Assembly (NCBI GenBank): GCA_022649305.1
Contig: JALCNW010000008.1
Coordinates: 1-64,000, forward strand
Length of the DNA stretch: 64,000 bases
Direction: 5' to 3'
Source of the DNA: Enterobacter sp.
GTDB lineage: Bacteria; Pseudomonadota; Gammaproteobacteria; Enterobacterales; Enterobacteriaceae
Positions within the stretch are counted from its first letter, which is position 1, and the number at the start of each line of letters is the position of its first letter. The position numbers were made by a program, and so were the translations under genes. This document shows positions 1 to 12,806 of this stretch, in pieces. The notes under the pieces are model-generated. The model was not told where the DNA came from and did not search any database. It saw only the letters and a program-made list of their open reading frames with translations.

Positions 1-985
1 GGTCGTTAAGAGCAAAGAAGAGATTCGCGCCTTTGCTGAACATTGGCTGGGCAAACGCCTGGTGACCTACCAAACGGATGCGAACGGCCAGCCGGTTAAC
101 CAGATTCTGGTGGAAGCGGCGACGGATATCGCAAAAGAATTATACCTCGGTGCCGTAGTTGATCGTAGCTCACGTCGCGTGGTGTTCATGGCGTCTACCG
201 AAGGCGGCGTGGAAATCGAAAAAGTCGCGGAAGAAACCCCGCACCTGATCCACAAAGTGGCTATCGATCCGCTGGCGGGCCCAATGCCGTACCAGGGTCG
301 CGAGCTGGCGTTCAAGCTGGGTCTGGAAGGTAAGCTGGTTCAACAGTTCACCAAGATCTTTATGGGTCTGGCGAAGATTTTCCTGGAGCGCGATCTGGCG
401 CTGATTGAAATCAACCCACTGGTTATCACCACTCAGGGCGACCTGATCTGCCTCGACGGTAAACTGGGCGCTGACGGTAACGCACTGTTCCGCCAGTCTG
501 ACCTGCGCGAAATGCGTGACCAGTCTCAGGAAGATCCACGTGAAGCGCAGGCTGCACAGTGGGAACTGAACTACGTGGCGCTGGATGGCAACATCGGTTG
601 CATGGTTAACGGTGCAGGCCTGGCAATGGGCACCATGGACATCGTTAAGCTGCACGGCGGCGAGCCGGCTAACTTCCTCGATGTGGGCGGTGGCGCAACC
701 AAAGAGCGCGTGACAGAAGCATTCAAAATCATTCTCTCTGACGACAAAGTGAAGGCCGTTCTGGTTAACATCTTCGGCGGTATTGTACGTTGCGACCTGA
801 TCGCGGACGGCATCATCGGCGCAGTGGCAGAAGTGGGCGTGAGCGTCCCGGTTGTGGTTCGTCTGGAAGGGAACAACGCTGAACTCGGCGCGAAAAAACT
901 GGCTGACAGCGGCCTGAATATTATTGCAGCGAAAAGTCTGACGGATGCAGCTCAGCAGGTTGTTGCCGCCGTGGAGGGGAAATAA
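1..985 (+). CDS. sucC: succinyl-CoA synthetase beta subunit, 5'-truncated by window edge
   Basis: Beta subunit of the TCA-cycle enzyme that converts succinyl-CoA to succinate with nucleotide triphosphate formation. The reading frame is open from base 2, so about the first 60 residues of the usual 388 lie outside the window. What remains is the rest of the ATP-grasp region and the C-terminal CoA-ligase-type domain, with the glycine-rich stretches NGAGLAMGT and [10 protein letters not shown]. The stop overlaps the sucD start by one base (TAATG), so the two are translationally coupled as the end of the sdh-suc operon. Identity is near certain from sequence and context. Confidence 0.97.
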   Translation, partial: VVKSKEEIRAFAEHWLGKRLVTYQTDANGQPVNQILVEAATDIAKELYLGAVVDRSSRRVVFMASTEGGVEIEKVAEETPHLIHKVAIDPLAGPMPYQGRELAFKLGLEGKLVQQFTKIFMGLAKIFLERDLALIEINPLVITTQGDLICLDGKLGADGNALFRQSDLREMRDQSQEDPREAQAAQWELNYVALDGNIGCMVNGAGLAMGTMDIVKLHGGEPANFLDVGGGATKERVTEAFKIILSDDKVKAVLVNIFGGIVRCDLIADGIIGAVAEVGVSVPVVVRLEGNNAELGAKKLADSGLNIIAAKSLTDAAQQVVAAVEGK

Positions 986-1854
986 TGTCCGTTTTGATTG
1001 ATAAGAACACGAAAGTTATCTGCCAGGGCTTCACCGGTAGCCAGGGTACCTTCCACTCCGAACAAGCGATTGCATACGGCACACAGATGGTTGGCGGCGT
1101 GACGCCAGGCAAAGGCGGCACTACGCACCTGGGCCTGCCGGTATTTAACACCGTGCGCGAAGCCGTAGAAGCAACGGGCGCAACGGCGACCGTTATCTAC
1201 GTTCCGGCTCCGTTCTGTAAAGACTCTATTCTGGAAGCGATCGACGCAGGCATTAAGCTGATTATCACCATCACCGAAGGCATCCCGACGCTGGATATGC
1301 TGACTGTGAAGGTTAAACTGGATGAAGCTGGCGTGCGCATGATTGGCCCGAACTGCCCAGGTGTTATCACCCCGGGCGAATGCAAAATCGGCATCATGCC
1401 GGGTCACATTCACAAGCCAGGCAAAGTGGGTATCGTCTCCCGTTCTGGTACGCTGACCTACGAAGCGGTTAAGCAGACCACCGACTACGGTTTTGGTCAG
1501 TCCACCTGTGTGGGCATCGGCGGTGACCCTATTCCTGGCTCTAACTTCATCGACATCCTGAAGCTGTTCCAGGAAGATCCGCAGACCGAAGCGATCGTGA
1601 TGATCGGTGAGATCGGCGGTAGCGCAGAAGAAGAAGCCGCCGCGTATATCAAAGATCACGTGACTAAGCCTGTTGTAGGTTACATCGCAGGTGTGACCGC
1701 GCCGAAAGGCAAACGTATGGGTCACGCGGGCGCTATCATCGCGGGTGGTAAAGGTACGGCAGACGAGAAATTTGCCGCACTGGAAGCTGCAGGCGTGAAA
1801 ACCGTACGTAGCCTGGCTGACATCGGCGACGCACTGAAAGCTATCATTAAGTAA
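985..1854 (+). CDS. sucD: succinyl-CoA synthetase alpha subunit
   Basis: Alpha subunit, 289 residues, the full family length. It binds CoA in an N-terminal Rossmann domain ([15 protein letters not shown] near residues 16-30) and carries the phosphorylated histidine in [10 protein letters not shown] near residue 247. It forms the alpha2beta2 enzyme with SucC. The ATG overlaps the sucC stop, and a strong hairpin terminator 60 bases downstream ends the operon. Confidence 0.98.
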   Translation: MSVLIDKNTKVICQGFTGSQGTFHSEQAIAYGTQMVGGVTPGKGGTTHLGLPVFNTVREAVEATGATATVIYVPAPFCKDSILEAIDAGIKLIITITEGIPTLDMLTVKVKLDEAGVRMIGPNCPGVITPGECKIGIMPGHIHKPGKVGIVSRSGTLTYEAVKQTTDYGFGQSTCVGIGGDPIPGSNFIDILKLFQEDPQTEAIVMIGEIGGSAEEEAAAYIKDHVTKPVVGYIAGVTAPKGKRMGHAGAIIAGGKGTADEKFAALEAAGVKTVRSLADIGDALKAIIK

Positions 1855-1914
1855 AACCTCTCTGCTCCTCGACAGGGGAGCGTTGAAATAATAAATGTCC
1901 GTTTCGACATGGTT

Positions 1915-1938
1915 GGCCGCTGAAAAGCGGCCTTTTTT
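1915..1938 (+). terminator. intrinsic terminator after sucD
   Basis: A 7-bp perfect stem, GGCCGCT/AGCGGCC, closed by a GAAA tetraloop and followed by six T. It ends the suc operon and reaches the stop codon of the convergent mngR. Confidence 0.92.
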
Positions 1939-2653
1939 ATTGGCGGCGTTTAGCCACCAGCGTGAACTTATAATCATCGCTGTTGAAGATATTGCGGCTG
2001 TATTCGAAAACACGACCATCTTTGAGAAAACCGCGAGAAACTTTTTCGAGGATCGGTTTATTCGCATCAAGCTCTAATGCGGCGATCGCTTCTTCTGACG
2101 GCACGATCGGCAGTAACTCTTGTTCACTGCGATCGATAACCATCTTTTTGATCTGCTCAATGTAGTGATACTTAGAACCTTCCATCACTTCCCAGGTCAG
2201 ATCCGCGAACATCGCCAGCGGCATCCATGTTTCTTCCAGATTCACCGGTTTTTGCTTGATAAAGCGTACGCGTTTCACGTGCCAGACTTTTTCTTCTGCG
2301 GCCAGATTGAGCCTTTCGGCGAGCCAGGCATCGGCTTTGATGACCTCAAAGGTTTTGACGTCGCTGTGGGTGTCCACATTTCTGTCGGCCAGTTTCTCGT
2401 AGAAGCCAGTAAGCTGATAGATGTCGTAATTAACACGCTCCTCTTTTACATACGACCCGCTGCCCTGAATGCTCTCAATAATGTGCTCTTCGGTGAGCTG
2501 TTTCAGTGCCTGACGAACCGTGACGCGGCTGACGCCAAATGAGGCCTGCAGGGTGGATTCCGTCGGTAACGCATCGCCCGGCTTTAATTTTCCGGAATCA
2601 ATCTGCTCACGCAGCGCGTCCGCTATCTGCCGGTACATCGGTTTTGTACCCAT
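1937..2653 (-). CDS. mngR: GntR/HutC-family repressor of the mannosylglycerate operon
   Basis: A 238-residue transcription factor. The N-terminal winged helix (residues about 5-70, with LPTESTLQASFGVSRVTVRQ as recognition region) is followed by a UTRA effector domain, the HutC-subfamily layout. It is transcribed away from mngA, as in E. coli, where MngR (FarR) represses mngAB. The many residues recalled in common with E. coli MngR support the name. The effector in this organism is inferred to be 2-O-alpha-mannosyl-D-glycerate or its phosphate. Confidence 0.93.
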   Translation of the reverse strand: MGTKPMYRQIADALREQIDSGKLKPGDALPTESTLQASFGVSRVTVRQALKQLTEEHIIESIQGSGSYVKEERVNYDIYQLTGFYEKLADRNVDTHSDVKTFEVIKADAWLAERLNLAAEEKVWHVKRVRFIKQKPVNLEETWMPLAMFADLTWEVMEGSKYHYIEQIKKMVIDRSEQELLPIVPSEEAIAALELDANKPILEKVSRGFLKDGRVFEYSRNIFNSDDYKFTLVAKRRQ

Positions 2654-2711
2654 TTTGTGTTGTCCCGTTAATACCTTTTCATAGAATTATGCCTGTGACG
2701 GATGAATTGTA

Positions 2712-2773
2712 AATAATACAACAATAATACAAATTATCGATCTTAGTGAAAATGATCACATAAATGTATTATT
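2712..2773. promoter_or_regulatory. probable MngR operators between mngR and mngA
   Basis: AATAATACAA occurs twice in direct repeat (2712-2721 and 2723-2732), and GTATTATT, its inverted core, lies at 2766-2773 just before the mngA ribosome-binding site. Position in the divergent promoter region and AT-rich composition fit an MngR target. The assignment is inferred from context, not from a known consensus. Confidence 0.5.
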
Positions 2774-2825
2774 TAATCTGCGACACTCTTCTGCATACCT
2801 TATTCATCCTTCTATGAGGATTTTG

Positions 2826-4742
2826 ATGAAACTGACAACCCTGACCTGTCCTCAGGCGGTTTTTTTGCAGACGCAGTTTGCCAGCCGCGATGAGGCGATT
2901 CGCCAGCTTGCACAGCGGCTGACCGGGCCTGCAAAAATAACCGATCCCGACGCTTTCCTTGCGGAAGTGTTTCACCGTGAAACGCTTGGCCCCACCGCAC
3001 TGGGCGAAGGGCTGGCGGTACCACATGGCAAAACGTCGGCGGTAAAAGAGGCGGCCTTTGCGGTGGCGACGCTCCGCGAACCGCTGGAGTGGGAGGGTGT
3101 TGATGGCCCGGAGCGCGTAGAGCTTATTTTCCTGCTTGCCATTCCGCCAGCCGAAGCGGGATCGACGCATATGAAAATTCTCACTGAACTGACGTCCCGA
3201 CTGGCGGATGACACACTACGCCAGCGCGTGATGGCGGCAGAGAGTGCAGAGGAACTGCTGGCGGCGCTGGATGCAGAGCCGCAAAGCGAGACCACAACCT
3301 GTTCAGCCGATGCGCCCACCATTGTCTGCGTGACGGCCTGTCCGGCGGGGATCGCGCACACCTATATGGCCGCGGAGTATCTCGAAAAAGCGGGACATAA
3401 ACTGGGTGTCAACGTGGTAGTTGAAAAGCAGGGCGCTAACGGAATTGAAGGGCGCCTGACGGCGCAGCAGCTTCGTGATGCGCAGGCCTGTATTTTTGCG
3501 GCTGAAGTGGCGATCAAAGAGCGTGAGCGTTTCATTGGCATCCCGTCGATTTCGGTTCCCGTGGCAGAGCCGCTGCGCCATGCGCAGGCATTAATTGAGC
3601 GAGCGCTGGCGCTAAAGCCAGCTTCCCACGCGCGTGACGTACCCCCAGAGGAAGAGGTGAAAAAAAGCGTCAAAACCGAGTTAAAGCAAGCGTTGCTGAG
3701 CGGCATTTCCTTTGCGGTACCGCTGATCGTCGCGGGCGGTACGGTGCTGGCCGTCGCGGTGCTGCTGGCGCAGATGCTCGGCCTGCAACACCTGTTTGAC
3801 CAGGAAAACTCATGGCTATGGATGTACCGCAAGCTCGGCGGCGGCATGCTGGGCATTTTAATGGTTCCTGTATTGGCGGCTTACACGGCATATTCGCTGG
3901 CAGATAAACCCGCGCTGGCACCCGGATTTGCCGCAGGGTTGGCTGCCAACATGATTGGCTCAGGTTTTTTAGGTGCCGTCGCGGGCGGTTTAATCGCTGG
4001 CTATCTGATGCGCTGGGTGAAAACTCACGTTCGCCTGAGCAATCGCTACAACGGGTTTCTGACGTACTACCTCTATCCGGTAATCGGCACGTTGGGCGCG
4101 GGCAGTCTGATGTTGTTTGTCATTGGTGAGCCGGTCGCCTGGATTAACAACTCTCTTACCGCCTGGCTGAACGGGCTTTCTGGTGCGAACGCGCTGCTGC
4201 TCGGTGCGATCCTGGGATTGATGTGCTCTTTCGACTTGGGTGGGCCGGTCAATAAAGCGGCCTATGCCTTTTGCCTGGGGGCGATGGCCAACGGTGTATA
4301 CGGTCCGTACGCCATCTTCGCCTCCGTCAAAATGGTGTCAGCTTTCACCGTGACAGCTTCAACCGCGCTGGCTCCGCACCTCTTTAAGCAATTTGAGATT
4401 GAAACCGGTAAATCAACCTGGCTGCTGGGGCTGGCGGGGATCACCGAAGGGGCCATACCGATGGCGATAGAAGATCCGCTGCGGGTGATTGGTTCCTTTG
4501 TGCTGGGTTCCATCGTGACCGGCGCGATTGTCGGTGCTATGGGCATGGGGCTGTCAACGCCAGGCGCCGGTATTTTCTCGCTCTTTTTACTCCATCCGGC
4601 AGACATGAGCGCCGTGACGGCAGCGGCGGGCTGGTTCGGCGCAGCGCTGGTCGGAACCACGATCTCCACGCTCATTTTACTCCTCTGGCGGCGACAGGCC
4701 GTTAAGCAGGGCAAATACGTCACCGACAGCGCAATGCCATAA
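2826..4742 (+). CDS. mngA: PTS fructose-type IIABC permease for 2-O-alpha-mannosyl-D-glycerate
   Basis: Phosphotransferase permease of about 638 residues that imports and phosphorylates mannosylglycerate. Domain order is EIIA (active histidine in AVPHGKT near residue 67), EIIB (active cysteine in [14 protein letters not shown] near residue 172) and a multi-spanning EIIC from about residue 280. I chose the ATG at 2826 rather than 2814 because AGGA sits at proper spacing before it. mngB follows 23 bases later, so the pair forms the mngAB operon. Confidence 0.95.
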   Translation: MKLTTLTCPQAVFLQTQFASRDEAIRQLAQRLTGPAKITDPDAFLAEVFHRETLGPTALGEGLAVPHGKTSAVKEAAFAVATLREPLEWEGVDGPERVELIFLLAIPPAEAGSTHMKILTELTSRLADDTLRQRVMAAESAEELLAALDAEPQSETTTCSADAPTIVCVTACPAGIAHTYMAAEYLEKAGHKLGVNVVVEKQGANGIEGRLTAQQLRDAQACIFAAEVAIKERERFIGIPSISVPVAEPLRHAQALIERALALKPASHARDVPPEEEVKKSVKTELKQALLSGISFAVPLIVAGGTVLAVAVLLAQMLGLQHLFDQENSWLWMYRKLGGGMLGILMVPVLAAYTAYSLADKPALAPGFAAGLAANMIGSGFLGAVAGGLIAGYLMRWVKTHVRLSNRYNGFLTYYLYPVIGTLGAGSLMLFVIGEPVAWINNSLTAWLNGLSGANALLLGAILGLMCSFDLGGPVNKAAYAFCLGAMANGVYGPYAIFASVKMVSAFTVTASTALAPHLFKQFEIETGKSTWLLGLAGITEGAIPMAIEDPLRVIGSFVLGSIVTGAIVGAMGMGLSTPGAGIFSLFLLHPADMSAVTAAAGWFGAALVGTTISTLILLLWRRQAVKQGKYVTDSAMP

Positions 4743-4765
4743 ACACCGACTTAAAGGAAACGAAG

Positions 4766-7399
4766 ATGAAAGCAGTATCTCGCGTTCACATAACACCGCA
4801 TATGCACTGGGACCGTGAATGGTATTTCACGACCGAAGCGTCACGTATTTTGCTGGTCAATAATATGGAAGAGATCCTGATTCGCCTGGAGCAGGATGAA
4901 GAGTACAAATATTACGTGCTCGACGGGCAAACGGCGGTGCTGGAAGACTACTTCGCTGTGATGCCAGAAAACAGATCGCGCGTGAAGGCGCTGGTCCAGG
5001 CAGGAAAACTGATTATCGGGCCGTGGTATACCCAAACTGACACCACGATCGTGTCCGGCGAGTCGATAGTCCGCAACCTGATGTACGGCATGCGTGACTG
5101 CATGGCGTTTGGCGAGCCGATGAAAATCGGCTACCTGCCCGACTCGTTTGGCATGTCCGGGCAGCTTCCGCATATTTACAACGGATTTGGCATCACCCGT
5201 ACGATGTTCTGGCGCGGCTGTTCCGAGCGACACGGCACAGATAAAACGGAATTCCTGTGGCAAAGCCCAGACGGGAGTGAAGTTACTGCGCAGGTGCTGC
5301 CGCTGGGCTACGCGATTGGTAAGTACTTACCGGAGGATGAAGCGGGGCTGCGAAAGCGTCTCGACAGCTATTTCGAGGTGCTGGAAAAAGCCTCTGTCAC
5401 TAAAGAGATATTACTGCCGAATGGTCACGATCAGATGCCGCTTCAGCAGAACATTTTTGCGGTGATGGATAAGCTGCGCAACATTTATCCGCAACGCCAA
5501 TTTGTGATGAGCCGCTTTGAAGAGGTTTTTGAACACATCGAAGCGCGTCGGGATGAACTGGCGACGCTGAAAGGAGAGTTTATCGACGGGAAATATATGC
5601 GCGTCCACCGCACGATTGGCTCCACGCGGATGGACATCAAAATTGCACACGCGCGTATTGAGAACAAAATCGTTAACGTCCTTGAGCCGCTGGCAACGCT
5701 TGCGTGGACGCTGGGATTTGATTATCACCACGGCCTGCTGGAGAAAATGTGGAAGGAGATCCTGAAAAATCACGCCCACGACAGTATTGGTTGCTGCTGT
5801 AGCGATAAAGTGCATCGTGAGATTGTTTCTCGCTTTGAACTGGCGGAGGACATGGCGGACAACCTGATTCAGTTCTACATGCGCAAAATAACGGACAACA
5901 TGCCGGATACGGTGGCTGATAAGCTGGTGATGTTTAACCTGATGCCCTGGCCACGCGAAGAGGTCATCAATACTACCGTTCGCCTGCGCGGCAGCCAGTT
6001 CCGCATTGTGGATGATAAAGGCCAGGATATTCCGTACTTTATCCGCAGCAGTCGGGAACTCGATCCCGGCCTGATTGACCGGCAAATCGTCCATTACGGT
6101 AACTACGAGCCGTTTATGGAGTTTGATATTCAGCTCAGTAACATTCTGCCTTCCATGGGCTATCGCACGCTGTACGTGGAACCGCAGGCGGGTGGGAAGC
6201 AGGTGCTTGCTGTGCAACCAACGCAGGCGTTGCTCGAAAATCCTTTCTGGCAAATTGATCTGAATGCGGACGGTACGCTGCGGCTGAGAGACAAAGAAAC
6301 GGGCCTGATTTATGACCGCGTGCTGGAAATCGAAGAGAGCTCGGATGACGGTGATGAATACGACTACTCGCCTTCGCGGGAAGAGTGGATACTCACCTCG
6401 GCGGATGCGCAGCATGATGTTAACGTGATCCACGAGGGGTGGCAGAGCAGGGCGATTATTCGATCTCGCATGTCAGTTCCCGCCACTCTGGCGGAGCGTT
6501 CGGCGCGTCAGCAAGGCGGAACGCTGGGCGTGGAGATTGAGGTGACGCTCAGTCAAAACAGCAGACGCGTTGAGGTGGATGTTCGGCTGGATAATCAGGC
6601 AGACGATCATCGTGTGCGCGTGCTTATTCCGACGCCATTCAGGACCGAAGAGGTGTTGGCGGACACGCAATTTGGTGCCGTGTCGCGTCCTGTTCATGAC
6701 GCAGCGATGGATAACTGGCAGCAAGAGGGATGGAAAGAGGCACCGGTGCCGGTGTGGAACTTGCTGAATTACGCTGCCCTGCAGGAGGGACGTAACGGGC
6801 TGGCGCTGTTTACCGAGGGATTACGTGAATTTGAAATTATCGGTGAAGCGAAAAAAACATTCGCGCTGACGCTGCTGCGCGGTGTGGGGCTGCTCGGTAA
6901 AGAGGATTTACTGTTACGCCCGGGCAGGCCATCTGGCATTAAAATGCCGGTACCTGATTCGCAGGTGCGCGGTGTGCTGGGCTGTCGATTCAGCTTGTTT
7001 AGCTTCAGTGGATCGCCTGAAACAGCGGGGGTAGCGCAGCAGGCCCGCGCGTGGCTGACGCCGGTCCAGTGCTATAACAAAATACCCTGGGATGCGATGA
7101 AGCTGAATAAAGCGGGGTTCCTCACGCCAGGGAGTTACAGCCTTTTCACGATGTCACCCGTGGGCTGTGTGCTGAGTGCTGTCAAAAAAGCAGAAGATCG
7201 GGAAGACCTGATCCTGCGGCTGTTTAATCCTTCTGAGACATACTGCTGTGATGCGATCATCGCGGTGAATCGGGATGTTGCCTTGTGTCGGGAAACGAAT
7301 ATGGCTGAATGCCCGACGGATGCACGCGATGCTGGGGCGACCATTTCCGCAACGTTATTTCCGAATCAGTCCAAAACATTTAGCCTTCAACTTTCCTGA
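4766..7399 (+). CDS. mngB: alpha-mannosidase (GH38) hydrolysing phosphomannosylglycerate
   Basis: An 877-residue cytoplasmic glycoside hydrolase of family 38. It cleaves the 6-phospho-mannosylglycerate made by MngA into mannose-6-phosphate and glycerate. The metal-binding N-terminal motif PHMHWDREW is at residues 11-19 and the nucleophile motif [10 protein letters not shown] at 123-132 (Asp near 126). AAAGGAAACG precedes the ATG at good spacing. The last gene of the operon, followed at once by a terminator. Confidence 0.95.
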   Translation: MKAVSRVHITPHMHWDREWYFTTEASRILLVNNMEEILIRLEQDEEYKYYVLDGQTAVLEDYFAVMPENRSRVKALVQAGKLIIGPWYTQTDTTIVSGESIVRNLMYGMRDCMAFGEPMKIGYLPDSFGMSGQLPHIYNGFGITRTMFWRGCSERHGTDKTEFLWQSPDGSEVTAQVLPLGYAIGKYLPEDEAGLRKRLDSYFEVLEKASVTKEILLPNGHDQMPLQQNIFAVMDKLRNIYPQRQFVMSRFEEVFEHIEARRDELATLKGEFIDGKYMRVHRTIGSTRMDIKIAHARIENKIVNVLEPLATLAWTLGFDYHHGLLEKMWKEILKNHAHDSIGCCCSDKVHREIVSRFELAEDMADNLIQFYMRKITDNMPDTVADKLVMFNLMPWPREEVINTTVRLRGSQFRIVDDKGQDIPYFIRSSRELDPGLIDRQIVHYGNYEPFMEFDIQLSNILPSMGYRTLYVEPQAGGKQVLAVQPTQALLENPFWQIDLNADGTLRLRDKETGLIYDRVLEIEESSDDGDEYDYSPSREEWILTSADAQHDVNVIHEGWQSRAIIRSRMSVPATLAERSARQQGGTLGVEIEVTLSQNSRRVEVDVRLDNQADDHRVRVLIPTPFRTEEVLADTQFGAVSRPVHDAAMDNWQQEGWKEAPVPVWNLLNYAALQEGRNGLALFTEGLREFEIIGEAKKTFALTLLRGVGLLGKEDLLLRPGRPSGIKMPVPDSQVRGVLGCRFSLFSFSGSPETAGVAQQARAWLTPVQCYNKIPWDAMKLNKAGFLTPGSYSLFTMSPVGCVLSAVKKAEDREDLILRLFNPSETYCCDAIIAVNRDVALCRETNMAECPTDARDAGATISATLFPNQSKTFSLQLS

Positions 7400-7405
7400 A
7401 AAAGT

Positions 7406-7427
7406 GGCCACGAACTCCGTGGCCTTT
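7406..7427 (+). terminator. terminator after mngB
   Basis: Stem GGCCACG/CGTGGCC with a five-base loop and a short T tract, seven bases after the mngB stop. Confidence 0.75.
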
Positions 7428-7962
7428 GCTATGATTTTTGTATCAGCCAGCCTGAAAAAATGAAAAGAGCGATTATCGTTAAATAAAATTGCCCATTCTA
7501 TAATTCAACCCATAGTTAATAACCAAAAACACTTCACGCATACATATTTTTAACATAGAGATTACTCAAAACACCCGAATTAAACACTATTAACAACTTG
7601 CGTCGTTTTTGATTTAAATCAATGTTTAATCCTTGGAAAAAGCCTTCAAAAGGCGTTAAATTGACCGCGATCAAATTGGATGAAATGCATCAAATTAGCT
7701 ATAAATTGATCACCGTCGTAAAACGTAAAACTGATTCAATAAAAACCTGTTTATTGTAAGGGTTTTGCAGCGTATTATATTCGCGGAATCAATTTGAGTT
7801 TTTTATTAACGTATTTGTAACTTTTCATCACTGCTTTTTTCTTCTCACGAAGAAATAGTCCACGAAGAAAGGATGCAGATAATTTTGTATTGGGGCATGC
7901 GTGTGAACCCTTTCTAACGGGATTCACTCTCGGAGTCTTCATGCGATGAGCAAGGAGTCATG
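7428..7962 (+). promoter_or_regulatory. long AT-rich cydAB promoter region with two FNR-type boxes
   Basis: No gene is visible in these 535 bases. TTGATTTAAATCAA (7609-7622) matches the FNR consensus TTGAT-N4-ATCAA exactly. TTGACCGCGATCAA (7661-7674) matches with one change. Their centres are 52 bases apart, the spacing known for the two FNR sites at the main E. coli cydA promoter, where FNR represses under anaerobiosis and ArcA activates in microaerobiosis. Further AT-rich stretches probably hold the ArcA sites, which I cannot delimit by eye. Confidence 0.8.
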
Positions 7963-9531
7963 ATGTTAGATATAGTCGAACTGTCGCGCTTACAGTTTGC
8001 CTTGACCGCGATGTACCACTTCCTGTTTGTGCCACTAACGCTCGGTTTGGCGTTCTTGCTGGCCATTATGGAAACGGTCTACGTCCTCTCCGGCAAACAG
8101 ATTTATAAAGATATGACCAAGTTCTGGGGCAAGTTGTTTGGTATCAACTTTGCACTGGGCGTGGCAACCGGTCTGACTATGGAGTTCCAGTTCGGGACTA
8201 ACTGGTCTTACTATTCTCACTATGTTGGGGATATCTTCGGTGCGCCGCTGGCCATTGAAGGTCTGATGGCCTTCTTCCTCGAATCCACCTTTGTAGGTCT
8301 GTTCTTCTTCGGTTGGGACCGTCTGGGTAAAGTCCAGCATATGGCGGTGACCTGGCTGGTGGCGTTAGGCTCCAACCTGTCCGCACTGTGGATTCTGGTT
8401 GCTAACGGCTGGATGCAGAACCCTATCGCGTCTGATTTCAACTTCGAAACCATGCGTATGGAGATGGTGAGCTTCTCCGAGCTGGTGCTGAACCCCGTTG
8501 CACAGGTGAAATTCGTTCACACCGTGGCCTCCGGCTATGTGTGTGGCGCGATGTTCGTTCTGGGCATCAGTTCTTACTATATGCTGCGCGGTCGTGACTT
8601 CGCTTTCGCCAAACGTTCTTTCGCTATTGCAGCGAGCTTCGGGATGGCGGCCATCCTCTCCGTTATCGTTCTGGGTGATGAATCCGGTTACGAAATGGGT
8701 GACGTGCAGAAAACGAAACTGGCAGCCATTGAAGCAGAATGGGAAACCCAGCCTGCTCCTGCGGCATTTACCCTGTTTGGTATTCCGGATCAGGATGCAC
8801 AGGAAAACCGTTTCGCCATTCAAATCCCATACGCATTGGGCATCATTGCGACGCGTTCGGTCGACAAACAGGTTACTGGCCTGAAAGACCTGCTGGTGCA
8901 GCATGAAGAGCGTATCCGTAACGGGATGAAAGCTTATGCGTTGCTGGAACAGCTGCGTTCAGGTTCCACTGACCAGAGCGTTCGTGACCAGTTTAACGAC
9001 GTGAAGAAAGACCTGGGTTACGGTTTGCTGCTGAAACGCTATACGCCAAACGTTGCTGATGCGACAGAAGCGCAGATTCAGATGGCAACCAAAGACTCGA
9101 TTCCTCGCGTGGCTCCACTCTATTTCGCGTTCCGTATCATGGTCGGTAGCGGCATTATCATGTTGCTGATTATCGGGGCGTCCTTCTGGTCCGTCATTCG
9201 TAACCGTATTGGTCAGCGTAAATGGCTGCTGCGCTCTGCGCTGTACGGTATGCCGCTACCGTGGATTGCTATCGAATCCGGCTGGTTTGTTGCGGAATAT
9301 GGCCGTCAGCCATGGGCAATAGGGGAGGTGCTGCCAACGGCGGTCGCCAACTCGTCTCTGACAGCAGGGGACCTCATCTTCTCTATGGTGTTGATCTGTG
9401 GTCTGTACACCCTGTTCCTGGTGGCTGAGCTGTTCCTGATGTTCAAGTTCGCACGCCTTGGCCCAAGCAGCCTGAAAACCGGTCGCTATCACTACGAGCA
9501 GTCCAATGTGGCTTCTCAGCCGGCACGCTAA
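7963..9531 (+). CDS. cydA: cytochrome bd-I ubiquinol oxidase subunit I
   Basis: Inner-membrane quinol oxidase subunit, 522 residues, carrying the haem ligands (His19 in TAMYHFLF) and the Q-loop that binds ubiquinol. It works with CydB and CydX as the high-affinity terminal oxidase for low oxygen. Two ATG codons are adjacent. I use the second because AAGGAG is then well spaced and the product begins [10 protein letters not shown], as in E. coli. First gene of cydABX-ybgE. Confidence 0.97.
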   Translation: MLDIVELSRLQFALTAMYHFLFVPLTLGLAFLLAIMETVYVLSGKQIYKDMTKFWGKLFGINFALGVATGLTMEFQFGTNWSYYSHYVGDIFGAPLAIEGLMAFFLESTFVGLFFFGWDRLGKVQHMAVTWLVALGSNLSALWILVANGWMQNPIASDFNFETMRMEMVSFSELVLNPVAQVKFVHTVASGYVCGAMFVLGISSYYMLRGRDFAFAKRSFAIAASFGMAAILSVIVLGDESGYEMGDVQKTKLAAIEAEWETQPAPAAFTLFGIPDQDAQENRFAIQIPYALGIIATRSVDKQVTGLKDLLVQHEERIRNGMKAYALLEQLRSGSTDQSVRDQFNDVKKDLGYGLLLKRYTPNVADATEAQIQMATKDSIPRVAPLYFAFRIMVGSGIIMLLIIGASFWSVIRNRIGQRKWLLRSALYGMPLPWIAIESGWFVAEYGRQPWAIGEVLPTAVANSSLTAGDLIFSMVLICGLYTLFLVAELFLMFKFARLGPSSLKTGRYHYEQSNVASQPAR

Positions 9532-9546
9532 GACAGGAGTCGTCAA

Positions 9547-10686
9547 ATGATCGATTATGAAGTATTGCGTTTTATCTGGTGGCTGCTGATCGGTGTCTTA
9601 CTGATTGGTTTTGCGGTCACAGACGGGTTCGACATGGGGGTGGGCATGCTCACCCGTTTCCTCGGTCGTAATGACACCGAGCGTCGAATCATGATCAACT
9701 CTATCGCCCCGCACTGGGACGGTAACCAGGTGTGGCTGATCACCGCAGGCGGCGCGTTGTTCGCTGCCTGGCCGATGGTCTATGCGGCGGCGTTTTCTGG
9801 TTTCTACGTAGCGATGATTCTGGTACTGGCATCTTTATTCTTCCGTCCGGTTGGTTTTGACTACCGTTCTAAGATTGAAGATACCCGCTGGCGTAACATG
9901 TGGGACTGGGGCATTTTCATCGGTAGCTTCGTGCCACCGCTGGTCATTGGTGTGGCGTTCGGTAACTTGCTGCAAGGCGTGCCGTTCCACCTCGATGAAT
10001 ATATGCGCCTGTACTACACCGGTAACTTCTTCCAGTTGCTGAACCCGTTCAGTCTGTTAGCGGGCGTGGTGAGCGTTGCGATGATCATCACTCAGGGTGC
10101 AACTTACCTGCAAATGCGTACCGTTGGTGAACTCCATCTTCGTTCACGCGTTACAGCACAGGTTGCTGCTTTGGTGACGATGGTCTGCTTTGCGCTGGCA
10201 GGTGTTTGGGTCGTGTACGGTATTGATGGCTATGTGGTGACTTCTGCTATCAATCACGCTGCGCCGTCTAACCCGTTGACGAAAGAAGTGGCTCGCCAGG
10301 CCGGTGCATGGATGGTGAACTTCAACAACATGCCTTCGCTGTGGGCTATCCCTGCTCTGGGTGTGGTGTTGCCGCTGCTGACGATTCTGCTGTCTCGTCT
10401 GGAAAAAGGCGCATTGGCCTTTGTGTTCTCTTCACTGACTCTGGCCTGCATCATTCTGACGGCGGGGATTGCGATGTTCCCATTCGTGATGCCATCCAGC
10501 ACCATGCTGAATGCTAGCCTGACCATGTGGGATGCAACATCTAGCCAGCTGACGCTGAACCTGATGACCTATGTTGCTGGCGTGTTCGTACCGATTATTC
10601 TGCTGTACACCTCCTGGTGCTACTGGAAGATGTTCGGTCGCATCACGAAAGAAGACATTGAGAGCAACTCTCATTCCCTGTACTAA
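9547..10686 (+). CDS. cydB: cytochrome bd-I ubiquinol oxidase subunit II
   Basis: A 379-residue, highly hydrophobic subunit, identical in length to E. coli CydB. It begins MIDYEVLRFIWW and has the conserved DGFDMGVG motif near residue 25. It pairs with CydA in the oxidase core and sits 15 bases downstream of it. Confidence 0.97.
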   Translation: MIDYEVLRFIWWLLIGVLLIGFAVTDGFDMGVGMLTRFLGRNDTERRIMINSIAPHWDGNQVWLITAGGALFAAWPMVYAAAFSGFYVAMILVLASLFFRPVGFDYRSKIEDTRWRNMWDWGIFIGSFVPPLVIGVAFGNLLQGVPFHLDEYMRLYYTGNFFQLLNPFSLLAGVVSVAMIITQGATYLQMRTVGELHLRSRVTAQVAALVTMVCFALAGVWVVYGIDGYVVTSAINHAAPSNPLTKEVARQAGAWMVNFNNMPSLWAIPALGVVLPLLTILLSRLEKGALAFVFSSLTLACIILTAGIAMFPFVMPSSTMLNASLTMWDATSSQLTLNLMTYVAGVFVPIILLYTSWCYWKMFGRITKEDIESNSHSLY

Positions 10687-10700
10687 GTAAGGAGCTGAAT

Positions 10701-10814
10701 ATGTGGTATTTCGCATGGATTTTAGGGACGCTTCTTGCCTGTGCATTTGGTGTCATCACCGCGTTAGCGCTTGAGCACATTGAAGCGTCCAAAGCAGGTG
10801 AAGATAATCACTGA
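10701..10814 (+). CDS. cydX: cytochrome bd-I accessory small subunit
   Basis: A 37-residue single-pass membrane peptide beginning MWYFAWILGT and ending in a charged tail. CydX stabilises the haems of the bd oxidase. TAAGGAG lies at proper spacing, and the stop overlaps the ybgE start (TGATG). Position and sequence match the known family exactly. Confidence 0.95.
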   Translation: MWYFAWILGTLLACAFGVITALALEHIEASKAGEDNH

Positions 10815-11104
10815 TGAGTATTATCGCAATGTTATATGCGGTAATGGATAAGCGCCCGTTAAGGGCGCTTTCTCTGGTGATGGCATTACTGCTGGCAGGC
10901 TGTATATTTTGGGATCCGTCGCGCTTTGCGGCGAAAACCAGCGAGTTGGAAATCTGGCATGGTTTCCTGATCATGTGGGCGGTTTGTTCGGGCATCATTC
11001 ATGGTGTCGGCTTTCGTCCAAAAGCGGTCCACTGGCAGGGAATTTTCTGCCCGCTGGTAGCCGATTTGGTCCTCCTCGCGGGACTGATCTTTTTCTTCAA
11101 CTGA
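10814..11104 (+). CDS. ybgE: cyd operon membrane protein YbgE
   Basis: A 96-residue protein with three likely membrane segments (around residues 17-33, 49-65 and 77-95). It is co-transcribed with cydABX in many proteobacteria; its role is unknown beyond association with the bd oxidase operon. The start overlaps the cydX stop. Confidence 0.9.
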   Translation: MSIIAMLYAVMDKRPLRALSLVMALLLAGCIFWDPSRFAAKTSELEIWHGFLIMWAVCSGIIHGVGFRPKAVHWQGIFCPLVADLVLLAGLIFFFN

Positions 11105-11252
11105 ATAAGAACTGTCCGTTAATCTTATGGGCTTACTTGAGCCCATAAAAATTTACTCTCCGTTTACTTTCCCCCATTCCAAACCATCATTCCCGCGCGT
11201 ATAGTAGCGAAGTTTGAAAGCTCCAACTTTTGTTGCATTACCAGGATGTAAA

Positions 11253-12346
<1,094 letters not shown>

Positions 12347-12349
12347 ACC

Positions 12350-12778
12350 ATGGCCAGATCGCGTGGACGAGGTCGTCGTGAACTCAAGTCCGAAATCAAC
12401 ATCGTTCCGCTGCTCGACGTACTGCTAGTATTGCTGCTGATCTTTATGGCGACGGCGCCGATCATTACTCAAAGCGTCGAAGTCGATCTGCCGGATGCGA
12501 CAGAGTCACAGGCTGTGAGCTCCAATGATAATCCACCGGTTATCATTGAGGTTTCCGGCGTGGGGCAGTACAGCGTGGTAGTCGAAAAAGATCGTATGGA
12601 TCAGCTTCCGCCTGAGCAGGTTATTGCTGAAGCGCAGCGACGTTTGGGAGCGGACCCGAAAACGGTCTTCCTGATCGGCGGGGCGAAAGACGTGCCTTAC
12701 GATGAAATTATTAAAGCGCTGAACTTGCTACATAGTGCGGGCGTTAAGTCGGTTGGCTTAATGACTCAGCCTATTTGA
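12350..12778 (+). CDS. tolR: Tol-Pal motor subunit TolR
   Basis: A 142-residue ExbD-like protein with one N-terminal transmembrane helix that contains the essential aspartate (PLLDVLLVLLLIFM) and a periplasmic domain. It forms the TolQ-TolR proton channel. Only three bases separate it from tolQ. Confidence 0.97.
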   Translation: MARSRGRGRRELKSEINIVPLLDVLLVLLLIFMATAPIITQSVEVDLPDATESQAVSSNDNPPVIIEVSGVGQYSVVVEKDRMDQLPPEQVIAEAQRRLGADPKTVFLIGGAKDVPYDEIIKALNLLHSAGVKSVGLMTQPI

Positions 12779-12806
12779 TCATCTGCGTAGTTTTTGGGAA
12801 CCGATA